Under the pieces are notes generated by a model. The model was not told the DNA's origin. It did not search any database and saw nothing but the letters and a program-made list of their open reading frames with translations. A stretch of 64,000 nt of DNA from Vicinamibacteria bacterium (GTDB lineage: Bacteria; Acidobacteriota; Vicinamibacteria; Fen-336): positions 1-64,000 of the forward strand of contig DATMML010000012.1 in the NCBI GenBank assembly GCA_035570235.1, in the 5' to 3' direction. Shown here piece by piece: positions 15,983 to 23,006 of the stretch. Position numbers and translations under genes: made by a program. Within the stretch, counting starts at the first letter, position 1, and the number at the start of each line of letters is the position of its first letter.

Positions 15983-17524
15983 ATGCCCACCGCATCCCCA
16001 CTCGGCGAGGTCCTCGCTCGTCACACCCGGGAGGGCGAGCTCTACTCGAAACTTGGCAACGACCGGGTGCGCTGCGTGGCCTGCGGCCACCGCTGCCTCA
16101 TCCCTCCCGGCCAGCAGGGCATCTGCAAGGTGCGCTTCAACGAAGGGGGCACGCTGCAGGTGCCCCACGGCTACGTGGGGGCGCTCCAGCTCGACCCTGT
16201 GGAGAAGAAACCGTTCTTTCACGCCCTCCCCGGCTCCTCCGCCCTCTCTTTCGGCATGCTGGGATGCGACTACCACTGCGGCTACTGCTTCGTGCCCGGC
16301 ACGGAGGTGGAAACGCGCGGGGGCCCGCGCATGATCGACGCGCTCTTCCGGGGCGGGGAAGCCGTCTTCGAGAGCGGCGGGGACGCGGTGGCCGTGCGTC
16401 CGGGCTTGGAGGTCCTGACTCACCGCGGGCGGTCGCGCCCGGTGCAGGGGGTCTTCCGGCACCACTACCGCGGACCACTCATGGCCATCCTTCCGCGGGG
16501 GGGCACCGAGATCCACGCCACTCCCGACCACGAGTTCCTGGTCTCGGCGCGCGCGGCCCGGGGCCTGCCCCCTCCCTCCTTCTTCATGCCCGCCTCTGCC
16601 CTGACCGCGGAGTTCGATCTCCTGGAGCCCTCCGCGGACGGCGCCTTCCGGACGCGGCCCATCGAGGACACCCGGATCCTGAGTTACGACGGTCCCGTCT
16701 ACAACCTGGAAGTGGAGGAAGACCGCACCTACCTCGTGCAGGGGGCGGCTGTCCACAACTGCCAGAACTGGCTCACCTCGCAGGCGCTGCGCGACCCCAA
16801 GGCGGTCTCCCTCCCCGAGGAGGTCTCTCCCGCCGCGCTGGTGGCGCTGGCCCGAAAGCACGGAGCCCGCATCATGACCTCCACCTACAACGAGCCCCTC
16901 ATCACGAGCGAATGGGCGGTCGAGATCTTCCGCGAGGCCAAGGCGGCGGGCCTCGTCTGCTCCTACGTCTCGAACGGCAACGCCACCCCGGAGGTCCTGG
17001 ACTACATCCAGCCCTTCGTCTCCCTTTACAAGGTGGACCTGAAGAGCTTCCGCGACCGGCATTACCGGGAGCTCGGGGGGACCCTGGAGCGGGTGCTGTG
17101 GACGATCCGCGCCCTGCACGAGCGGGGCTTCTGGGTGGAGGTCGTCACCCTGACCGTCCCCGGCTTCAACGACTCGGATGAGGAGCTCGCCGAGATCGCC
17201 CGCTTCCTGGCCTCGGTCTCCCCCGACATCCCCTGGCACGTGACGGCGTTCCACCAGGACTACAAGATGACGGACCCGGAGAACACGGGGGTGGCCACTC
17301 TGCTACGCGCGGCCGAGATCGGGGTCCGGGAGGGCCTGCACTTCGTCTACGCGGGCAACTTGCCGGGCCGGGTCCGGAACTGGGAGAACACGTACTGTCC
17401 GGGCTGCTCGGCCCTGCTCATCGAGCGGTACGGGTTCCGCGTGCTCGCGAACCGGATCTCGCAGGGGCGCTGCCCCGACTGCGCACGGACGATCCCCGGC
17501 TTCTGGTCCGCCCCCGTCGCCTGA
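15983..17524 (+). CDS. AmmeMemoRadiSam-type radical SAM enzyme interrupted by an intein
   Basis: The precursor is 513 aa. After removal of residues 102-259 (the intein) a 355-residue PflA-like radical SAM protein remains. Extein features: an N-terminal Cys-rich segment CVACGHRCLIPPGQQGICKVRFNEGG read across two motifs, then FGMLGCDYHCGY, followed after the intein by CQNWLTSQAL. This gives the cluster motif CX3CX2C with Cys95, Cys99 and Cys260. Further family segments are TSTYNEPLITSEWAVE, VSNGNATPEVLDYI, YKVDLKSFRDRHYR and a C-terminal CPGC...CPDC pair. Such enzymes occur with AMMECR1 and Memo proteins; neither partner is in this window, and the reaction is not established. A TATACT hexamer at 15958-15963 may be the -10. 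The ATG at 15983 fits the usual N-terminus better than 15944. Confidence 0.88.
   Translation: MPTASPLGEVLARHTREGELYSKLGNDRVRCVACGHRCLIPPGQQGICKVRFNEGGTLQVPHGYVGALQLDPVEKKPFFHALPGSSALSFGMLGCDYHCGYCFVPGTEVETRGGPRMIDALFRGGEAVFESGGDAVAVRPGLEVLTHRGRSRPVQGVFRHHYRGPLMAILPRGGTEIHATPDHEFLVSARAARGLPPPSFFMPASALTAEFDLLEPSADGAFRTRPIEDTRILSYDGPVYNLEVEEDRTYLVQGAAVHNCQNWLTSQALRDPKAVSLPEEVSPAALVALARKHGARIMTSTYNEPLITSEWAVEIFREAKAAGLVCSYVSNGNATPEVLDYIQPFVSLYKVDLKSFRDRHYRELGGTLERVLWTIRALHERGFWVEVVTLTVPGFNDSDEELAEIARFLASVSPDIPWHVTAFHQDYKMTDPENTGVATLLRAAEIGVREGLHFVYAGNLPGRVRNWENTYCPGCSALLIERYGFRVLANRISQGRCPDCARTIPGFWSAPVA
16286..16759 (+). mobile_element. Mini-intein (158 aa) in the radical SAM cluster motif
   Basis: An in-frame protein-splicing element without a homing endonuclease. 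Block A is CFVPGTEVETRGG, with nucleophile Cys1 (residue 102 of the precursor). Block B is HATPDHEFLV, with Thr180 and His183 in the TxxH arrangement. Block F is DGPVYNLEVEEDRTYLV. Block G is AAVHN followed by Cys+1, giving the penultimate His and terminal Asn. The block F position that is often His reads Arg here. Base composition matches the host gene, so the insertion looks old or ameliorated. Exact excision joins ..HCGY to CQNW.. and regenerates a continuous radical SAM motif. Length and blocks fit known mini-inteins (roughly 130-160 aa). Confidence 0.9.
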
Positions 17525-17532
17525 GGCCGACC

Positions 17533-19620
17533 CTACCTCTGGATCTTGGGCAGCGCGTCCCGGCAGGCCCGCTTGAGATCGCCTTGCTTCATCGCCGCGT
17601 CCATCTCCTCTTTTCCCAAGATAACGCCGTCGATGGTGGGAGCGCTTAGGCACCGCTTTAGGTCGGGGATCGCTTTGCTGGCCCCGGGGCCGAGGGAGCC
17701 GAGGGCGTTGGCCGCGGCCTCGCGCACCGAGTAATCCTTGTCCGTATCCAGGAGCCAAATGAGCGAGGGCACCGCCTCCGCTCCCAACAGGCTGGTGAGG
17801 GTTTGGAGGGAGCGAATGCGGGTGGCGGGGCTGCGGGCGCGGATGCCCTCGCTCGCCGCCTCGGCCTTGAGGGCCCGCTCCCGCTCCTTCTCCTGCTCCG
17901 CCTGCGCCTGGGCCAGCTGCTCCTCCGTGACCGCGTGGCCGGCCGCGATCGCCTTCTTCACGCGCTCGATGTTCTCCTTGAGGGTGGCCGCGTTGCGACC
18001 GGCCGCCTGGGCCTTGTCCAGGAAGGCCTGCGCCTGGGCCATGTCCTTCTTGAAGAAGTAGCACCAAGCGATCCCGTTGTAGGCCTCGCCCGCCGTCTTG
18101 GGGTCGATCTGGATGGAGCGGTTGAAGGCGGCGATCGAGTCGTCCCAGGTCTTGGTGTAGGAGTAGGCCCAGCCCAGCCCCAGAGCCGCCTGCGCGGCCT
18201 GCTCGCCCTTGGGGTCGATCTCGAGCGCCTTCTTGTAGGCGGCGATCGAGTCCGTGGCCTTGTTCATGTTGCGGTAGATCCAGCCCAGGTTCACGTAGGC
18301 AGCGGAGTCCTTGTAGCCGGGGGTGGCGATCACCTTCTTGAGCTCGGCGATGCCGGCGTCGTGCTGGCCGGTGATGCCCAGGACGAGCCCGTAGGTGGTG
18401 CGGTAGTCCAGGTTCTTGGGGTCGAGCTCCACCGCTTTCTTGTACTCCACCGCCGCGTCCTCCGACCGGTGGCTGAACTGGTAGGCCCGCCCCAGGAGGG
18501 CATGGGCCTCGGCCGTGCCCGGCGTCAGGTTGACCGCCCGCTCGAGGGGAGGAATGGCGCCCGCATAGTCGTTCTTCCGGAGGAGGATCCGCCCGAGCTC
18601 GAGCTGGGCCTCGCCGCTGCCCGGCATGTCGGTGGCGAGCCTCTGGGCCTCCACGAACGCGCCCTCCTTGTCGCCTTTGGCAATCTGGGCCTGGACGAGG
18701 GCCAGCCGCGCAGGCCCGTAGCCGGGATCGGTCTCGAGAGCTTTCTTGTAGGCGTTGACCGTCTGGTCGAGGTTGCCGTTGGCTTCGAAGATCTTGCCCA
18801 CCGCGACCTGGACCAGGGGGCTGCGCGGGTTCAGGAAAGCGCCTTGCTGGGCCTGGGCGATGGCATCCGGCCAAGCCTTCGGGTTCTCGGCCAGGATCGC
18901 GGTCCCCAGCACTGCGAAGGCTTCTCCTGCCTTGGGGTCGACCTCGGTGGCCTTGCGGGCCTCGGCTACGGCCTCCGTCTTCTTGCCCTGGGCGAGAAGC
19001 GCGGAGGCCAGCCGGGTCCGGGCGAGAGTGAGCTTGGGGTCGAGCTCCAGGGCCTTGCGGAACGCAGCCCCCGCATCCTCCGCGCGGCCGAGGCCGAGCA
19101 GGGCCTCGCCCCGCGCCTCGTGGACGAGGGCGCTGGTGGGGGAGGCCGCCACCGCTTTGTCCGCGGTCTGGAGGGCGCTCGCCGCGTCCTGATTCCGCGC
19201 CTGGGCCCGGGCCAGGGCCGCGAGGGCGCTCGCGGTGGGAGAGGACTTCACCTGCTCGACGGCCTCGGTGGCGTGGGCGAGCGCGTCCTTGCCCGCCCCC
19301 CGCAGCAGGTCCATCCCCGCCCAGGCGGCCAGAACCTCGGCCCGGGCCGGCCCCGCCGGGCTCGCGTCCTTGGCGCGGGCCAGGGTCGCGGCCGCGTCGT
19401 CCAGGTTCCCGAGCCGCTCTTGCATCCGGGCCAGGGCGACGAAGGCCTCGCCGGAGGGGCTTTGCTCGGTGAGCTTGGTCAGGGTCTTGAGGGCGTCCTC
19501 AGGCTTGCCCTTTTGAAACTGCTCATCCGCCTTCGCCACCGCCTCGTCTAGCTTTCGGTCGGCAAGAACGGGGGCAGTCAGCAGGCCGAAGACGACGACC
19601 GAGGCGGCGACATATCTCAT
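17533..19620 (-). CDS. Exported TPR-repeat protein with C-terminal HEAT-like segment
   Basis: Secreted or periplasmic protein of 695 aa. The signal peptide is MRYVAASVVVFGLLTAPVLA, with cleavage likely after the Ala before DRKLDEA. The body contains more than a dozen tetratricopeptide repeats, with recurrent patterns such as AAFRKALELDPKLTLAR, AYKKALETDPGYGPAR, EYKKAVELDPKN and AYKKALEIDPKG. A charged coiled-coil-like patch (AQAEQEKERERALKAEA) follows. The last 100 residues (..AVPSLIWLLDTDKDYSVREAAANALGSLG..) look like HEAT-type repeats. The ATG at 19620 has GGAG at 7 nt. A TATAAT hexamer at 19669-19674 (minus strand) fits as its -10. Presumably a scaffold for envelope complexes; no partner can be named. 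Confidence 0.85.
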   Translation of the reverse strand: MRYVAASVVVFGLLTAPVLADRKLDEAVAKADEQFQKGKPEDALKTLTKLTEQSPSGEAFVALARMQERLGNLDDAAATLARAKDASPAGPARAEVLAAWAGMDLLRGAGKDALAHATEAVEQVKSSPTASALAALARAQARNQDAASALQTADKAVAASPTSALVHEARGEALLGLGRAEDAGAAFRKALELDPKLTLARTRLASALLAQGKKTEAVAEARKATEVDPKAGEAFAVLGTAILAENPKAWPDAIAQAQQGAFLNPRSPLVQVAVGKIFEANGNLDQTVNAYKKALETDPGYGPARLALVQAQIAKGDKEGAFVEAQRLATDMPGSGEAQLELGRILLRKNDYAGAIPPLERAVNLTPGTAEAHALLGRAYQFSHRSEDAAVEYKKAVELDPKNLDYRTTYGLVLGITGQHDAGIAELKKVIATPGYKDSAAYVNLGWIYRNMNKATDSIAAYKKALEIDPKGEQAAQAALGLGWAYSYTKTWDDSIAAFNRSIQIDPKTAGEAYNGIAWCYFFKKDMAQAQAFLDKAQAAGRNAATLKENIERVKKAIAAGHAVTEEQLAQAQAEQEKERERALKAEAASEGIRARSPATRIRSLQTLTSLLGAEAVPSLIWLLDTDKDYSVREAAANALGSLGPGASKAIPDLKRCLSAPTIDGVILGKEEMDAAMKQGDLKRACRDALPKIQR

Positions 19621-19668
19621 GAGGTGACTCCGTCTCCGTTTCATATTCATATTAGGGTAGCCGGGCAC

Positions 19669-19674
19669 ATTATA
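19669..19674 (-). promoter_or_regulatory. -10 hexamer of the TPR gene
   Basis: A consensus TATAAT on the minus strand, 48 nt before the ATG at 19620 and 18 nt before an alternative ATG at 19650. No good -35 hexamer is visible at 16-18 nt spacing. Confidence 0.4.
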
Positions 19675-19730
19675 GCCGGGGCTCGGGGGGCGCACAGCCA
19701 AGGGGATCCAGAACGTGGTAGTGTAGGCTT

Positions 19731-20042
19731 ATGGACACGCTTCACGGCTCTCCGCCCAGCCCACCGAGGGCCGCGAAGACCGTGAAAAAGGCGAGTGAGG
19801 TCGTTATGGAACCGCCGGGAAACTGTCAAGCCTGCCGCCGGGTCGCCACCGAGAGCATGCTGCGCTACCACCGGGGTGCCGACGTCGTGCACCACGAGAG
19901 CCTGCTCCAGTGCGACATCTGCGAGCGCTTCGCCTGCGCAGAGTGCCTGAAAGTCTATGACATCATCTCGGGCTACGACTTTCTCTGTCACCAGTGCGCG
20001 CACGAGCTGGGGGCGCCGGGCCCGCCGAGCGGGGGGCACTGA
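19731..20042 (+). CDS. Small cysteine-rich (zinc-ribbon-like) protein
   Basis: Protein of up to 103 aa. Four CxxC pairs are visible (CQAC, CDIC, CAEC, CHQC), together with a Cys/His-rich middle (YHRGADVVHHESLLQC). This suggests two zinc-binding knuckles in a small cytoplasmic protein. I do not recognise the family. The ATG at 19731 and a second ATG at 19806 (MEPPGNCQAC..) are both possible. The second removes a Pro/Lys-rich head and keeps all cysteines. It is divergent from the TPR gene, with only about 110 nt between the two starts. DNA, RNA or protein binding cannot be distinguished. Confidence 0.6.
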   Translation: MDTLHGSPPSPPRAAKTVKKASEVVMEPPGNCQACRRVATESMLRYHRGADVVHHESLLQCDICERFACAECLKVYDIISGYDFLCHQCAHELGAPGPPSGGH

Positions 20043-20412
20043 CCGCGGCGTGACGGACTGTCCACATTTGGAGGGCTTCGGGGGGCATAAGTGGCACCGG
20101 GGGAACACCCGTGTGCACGCCCGTTCTTAAAGACAGCCCGGCCCCGCCCCTCAATTCGTTGAAAACAAAGCCCTTGACAAGTGTTAACACATCGTGGTGC
20201 AACCGGCATGGGGTTTGCTACGTCTAAGCCACTAAGAAGGCCATGAAAAAACGCATTCCTGGTGGCTAGTCCAACCTTTCAATCCCGCTAACAATCCTTC
20301 CCCCCCCAAAGAGGGGACCCTCCACAGCCGTGAAGAGGGGCGCCGCAAGGCGCCCCGCTTCTTTTTTAGGGAGTGCGCCGCGCCTCTGGGCCGCTCAGAG
20401 TCGATCGGCCTC
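20043..20412. other. 370-nt intergenic region with minigene and terminator
   Basis: This stretch has no ordinary gene. It holds a TTGACA hexamer at 20174-20179 without a convincing TATAAT at the right spacing, and a perfect 10-bp palindrome GTGTTAACAC at 20181-20190. An 8-codon frame at 20243-20269 (MKKRIPGG, stop TAG) has AAGAAGG upstream. A strong terminator lies at 20337-20367. The arrangement would fit a small RNA or leader of about 150-200 nt, or simply the 3' end of the transcript from the Cys-rich gene. Its composition is less GC-rich than the neighbouring genes. Confidence 0.4.
20337..20367 (+). terminator. Rho-independent terminator
   Basis: GGGGCGCC, a GCAA tetraloop and GGCGCCCC form a perfect 8-bp stem (20337-20356), followed by GCTTCTTTTTT. 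The T-tract is on the plus strand, so it ends rightward transcription. It is the clearest intrinsic terminator on this strand in the window. Confidence 0.85.
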
Positions 20413-20943
20413 TCACCCGATGACCAGGCTGCCGGACGACGCGGTCCCGTTGTTGCCCTTGTCGTCGGTGAATCCCACGCTGTACACCAGGGAGCGGCCC
20501 TTCTTGAGATCGCTGTTGAAGAAGCTGAACACGGTGTAGTCCTGGGTGTGCCCGGCCTCCAGCCGGTTGCCCCCGACGCTAAAAGCGGAGGGACCCTGCT
20601 CGGTCCTCTCCAGGAGAGTGCCGTCCGCTTCGAAGTAGTCCAGCCGAACGTAGTTCAGAGCGCAGCCCACACCCCCCGACTCCACCACGTGCAGGGTGTA
20701 GATGGTCTCGTTGTAGAAGCCGGGGTGATTCTTGTCGGGGGGCGGATTCACGATCTTGAGCTGGAAGTTGAGGATGGCGATGGTCACGACGGCGCGCGCG
20801 GGTGTGGGCGTGGGCGTGGCCACGGGGGTGGGCGAGGTCGTTTTCTTGCACGCGGGCAGGGCGAGGGCGAGGCCCAAGCCGATGACGAGCGCGCGGCGCG
20901 ACCAAAGGACACCGTCTCCGGCGGACCGACCCGGCTGGCTCAT
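20413..20943 (-). CDS. Lipoprotein of unknown function
   Basis: Protein of 176 aa. The N-terminal signal contains ALVIGLGLALALPAC, with lipobox LPAC, so it is a predicted lipoprotein. A Thr/Pro-rich spacer (TSPTPVATPTPTPA) leads to a beta-rich domain: ..VVTIAILNFQLKIVNPPPDKNHPGFYNETIYTLHVVES.. and ..YTVFSFFNSDLKKGRSLVYSVGFTDDKGN.. This resembles a small Ig-like or FN3-like fold, though no family was recognised. The start ATG at 20943 follows a GGGGGGTG ribosome-site-like stretch; an upstream in-frame ATG at 20991 would spoil the signal peptide. It is downstream of the S9 peptidase gene on the same strand, 91 nt away. Confidence 0.65.
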   Translation of the reverse strand: MSQPGRSAGDGVLWSRRALVIGLGLALALPACKKTTSPTPVATPTPTPARAVVTIAILNFQLKIVNPPPDKNHPGFYNETIYTLHVVESGGVGCALNYVRLDYFEADGTLLERTEQGPSAFSVGGNRLEAGHTQDYTVFSFFNSDLKKGRSLVYSVGFTDDKGNNGTASSGSLVIG

Positions 20944-21034
20944 GGCACCCCCCTGCACGCGGTTGATACCCCACCTCCGGTCCCCCGTCAAGGCATCGGC
21001 CCCGCACCCGCCCCGCGTTGTCCCGACGCCCGCC

Positions 21035-22969
21035 TCACTTAAGGAGGTACTCCTGCGCGAAGGCCACGGTGGCGTAGAACTGGAAGTCCGCGTTCTTCTT
21101 CTTTGCGAAGCCGTGCCCTTCGTCCTTGGCCAGCAGGTACCAGACCGGGGTTCCGTTCTTACGGACCGTGGCCACCATCTGCTCTCCCTCCTGAAAAGGA
21201 ACCCGCGGATCGTTCTTGCCCGCCACCACGAAGAGCGGCTTGGTGATCTTCTGGGCCTGGTTCAAGGGCGAGATCCCGAGCAGGAACGCGCGCATCTTGG
21301 GGTCGCGCTCGTCCCCGTATTCGACCCGGCGCAGGTCGCGCCGGTAGGCCTCCGTGCGCTCCAGGAAGGACACGAAGTTGGAGATGCCCACTACGTCCAC
21401 CGAGCATCGGATGCGGTTGTCGTAGTGGGTGGCCACGGCCAGGGTCATGTAGCCGCCGTAGCTGCCGCCCGTGACCAGGACCCGGTCGGAATCGAGGTCC
21501 GGCCGGGTCTTGATCCATTCAAGGAGGGCACCGATGTCCTTGACCGAGTCCTCGCGAGCGTAGCCGTCGTCCAATTTCAGGAAGGTCTTGCCGTAGCCGG
21601 AGGACCCGCGCACGTTGGGGGTGATGAGGGCCAGGCCCAGCTCGTCGACGTAGTAGTTGAACCGCCCCAGAAAGCCGGGGCGGGCCTGGCCTTCGGGCCC
21701 GCCGTGGATGCTGATCACGACCGGCCGCCGCCCCGGGAAGCGGGCGGGGGGCCGATAGAGGAACCCGGAGATGCTGCGGCCGTCGAAGCTTGTCCAGCGG
21801 ATGAGCTCCGGATCGGCCAGGCCGGCGACCACGATCCCGCCCGTCTCGCTCTCCGTCCAGCGCTCGAGGGCCCCCGTCGTAGCATCCAATGAGTAGGCGT
21901 CGGCCGGTGAGCGGACGCCGCTCAGCGTGAAGGCGAGGTCTTTCCCGTTCGCGTGCCAGCGCAGGGCGCCGATGAGCCCGACGGGCAACTTGGGGGCCGG
22001 CCTCTCCTTGGCGGTCGCGGTGTCGAGCAGGCGCAGGACATCCACCCCGCCCTCGTTGGTCACGAAGGCGAGGATCCGGCCGTCGGGGGACAGGTCGAAC
22101 GCGTCCACGTCCCAGGGAACGGTGGAGAGGTAGGTGTGGGCGCCGCTCGCGAGGTCGACGCGGGTCAGGCGGTGGAACTCCGACTCCCGGTCGGTGGTGA
22201 CGTAGAGGCTCTTCCCGTCCGCAGAGAATCGTCCTCCCGCGTAGTCAACGCTATCCCCGGCCCTTTTGGGGGTGAGGAGCTTTTGCTCCCCCGTGACCGA
22301 ATCCACGAGCCACAGGTAGCTCTCGTTGGCGGAGATCCCCTGAAGCACAAGGATGGTGCGGTCGTCGGGAGACCAGTCGAGGGGGTGCCACCCCCCGCCC
22401 TCCAGCTGCGCGAGAAGGTGATCGCTCTTCGGGTCCCGGGGGTCGATGACATATAGGTCGCGGTCCTTCCCGTTCCGGCGGGTGGAACCGTAGACCATCC
22501 GGTCCCCCGTGTGCGAGAAGGGCCCGAGGCCGTTCTGGGAGCTTCCGTCCGTGAGGAGGGTGATCGTCCCCGTGGCCAGATCGTAGCGGTAGAGCTGGCT
22601 GAACTCGTTGCCCCCCGTGTCCTTGGCAAAGACGAAGTAGGAGTCGGCGTGGCGTGGGTAGGCGGCGGCGAGCACGCGGTCGGGGAAGAACGTCAGCTGG
22701 GTCCGGTCCCCCCCCGGGAAGCGCACGCGGTGCACCTGATTGGTGTCGCCGAAGCGGGTGGTGATGAGCATCTCCCGTTTGGTGGGATGCCAGCTCTGGA
22801 CGAAAGCCGCGCGGGACTCCGTGTAGCGGTCGACCGTGGCCGCGAGCCCGGCCGGGATGGGCGGGATGCCTTCCGTGACCAGGGCCGCGTCGGGGGCAAT
22901 GGCGGGCGTCTGGGCGGGAAGGGGGGGAGCCCCCAGAAGCAGGATCGGGATCAGGAAGCGTGGATTCAT
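21035..22969 (-). CDS. Exported S9 family serine peptidase (acylaminoacyl/DPP IV-like)
   Basis: Secreted peptidase of 644 aa. The signal peptide is MNPRFLIPILLLGAPPLPAQ. Residues 50-390 contain WD-like beta-propeller repeats (..FSHTGDRMVYGSTRRNGKDRDLYV.., ..LSPDGRILAFVTNEGG..). The alpha/beta-hydrolase domain carries the triad Ser503 (TGGSYGGYM), Asp587 (GKNDPRVP) and His619 (DEGHGF), plus the oxyanion segment ISIHGGPEGQ. It would cleave small peptides in the periplasm. AAGGAG lies close upstream of the ATG at 22969. S9 peptidases of this type are often multiplied in protein-degrading soil bacteria; a second S9 enzyme lies at 35.4 kb. Confidence 0.9.
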   Translation of the reverse strand: MNPRFLIPILLLGAPPLPAQTPAIAPDAALVTEGIPPIPAGLAATVDRYTESRAAFVQSWHPTKREMLITTRFGDTNQVHRVRFPGGDRTQLTFFPDRVLAAAYPRHADSYFVFAKDTGGNEFSQLYRYDLATGTITLLTDGSSQNGLGPFSHTGDRMVYGSTRRNGKDRDLYVIDPRDPKSDHLLAQLEGGGWHPLDWSPDDRTILVLQGISANESYLWLVDSVTGEQKLLTPKRAGDSVDYAGGRFSADGKSLYVTTDRESEFHRLTRVDLASGAHTYLSTVPWDVDAFDLSPDGRILAFVTNEGGVDVLRLLDTATAKERPAPKLPVGLIGALRWHANGKDLAFTLSGVRSPADAYSLDATTGALERWTESETGGIVVAGLADPELIRWTSFDGRSISGFLYRPPARFPGRRPVVISIHGGPEGQARPGFLGRFNYYVDELGLALITPNVRGSSGYGKTFLKLDDGYAREDSVKDIGALLEWIKTRPDLDSDRVLVTGGSYGGYMTLAVATHYDNRIRCSVDVVGISNFVSFLERTEAYRRDLRRVEYGDERDPKMRAFLLGISPLNQAQKITKPLFVVAGKNDPRVPFQEGEQMVATVRKNGTPVWYLLAKDEGHGFAKKKNADFQFYATVAFAQEYLLK

Positions 22970-23006
22970 GACAAAGGCTCCTTTTCGGGGCGATGGCCTC
23001 CAGCGA

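Noticed and set aside
16286-16759. The Hint segment as a polymorphic toxin or autoprocessing domain
   Set aside because: Toxin Hint domains sit near a C-terminus; here both flanks join into one radical SAM motif, and a Cys follows the Asn, which fits splicing.
14236-17181. A 981-codon plus-strand frame
   Set aside because: It crosses the radical SAM, aldo/keto reductase and intein-bearing genes in the wrong frame.
20174-20202. TTGACA as a complete sigma-70 promoter
   Set aside because: At 16-18 nt downstream the sequence reads GGTGCA to TGCAAC, which does not resemble TATAAT.
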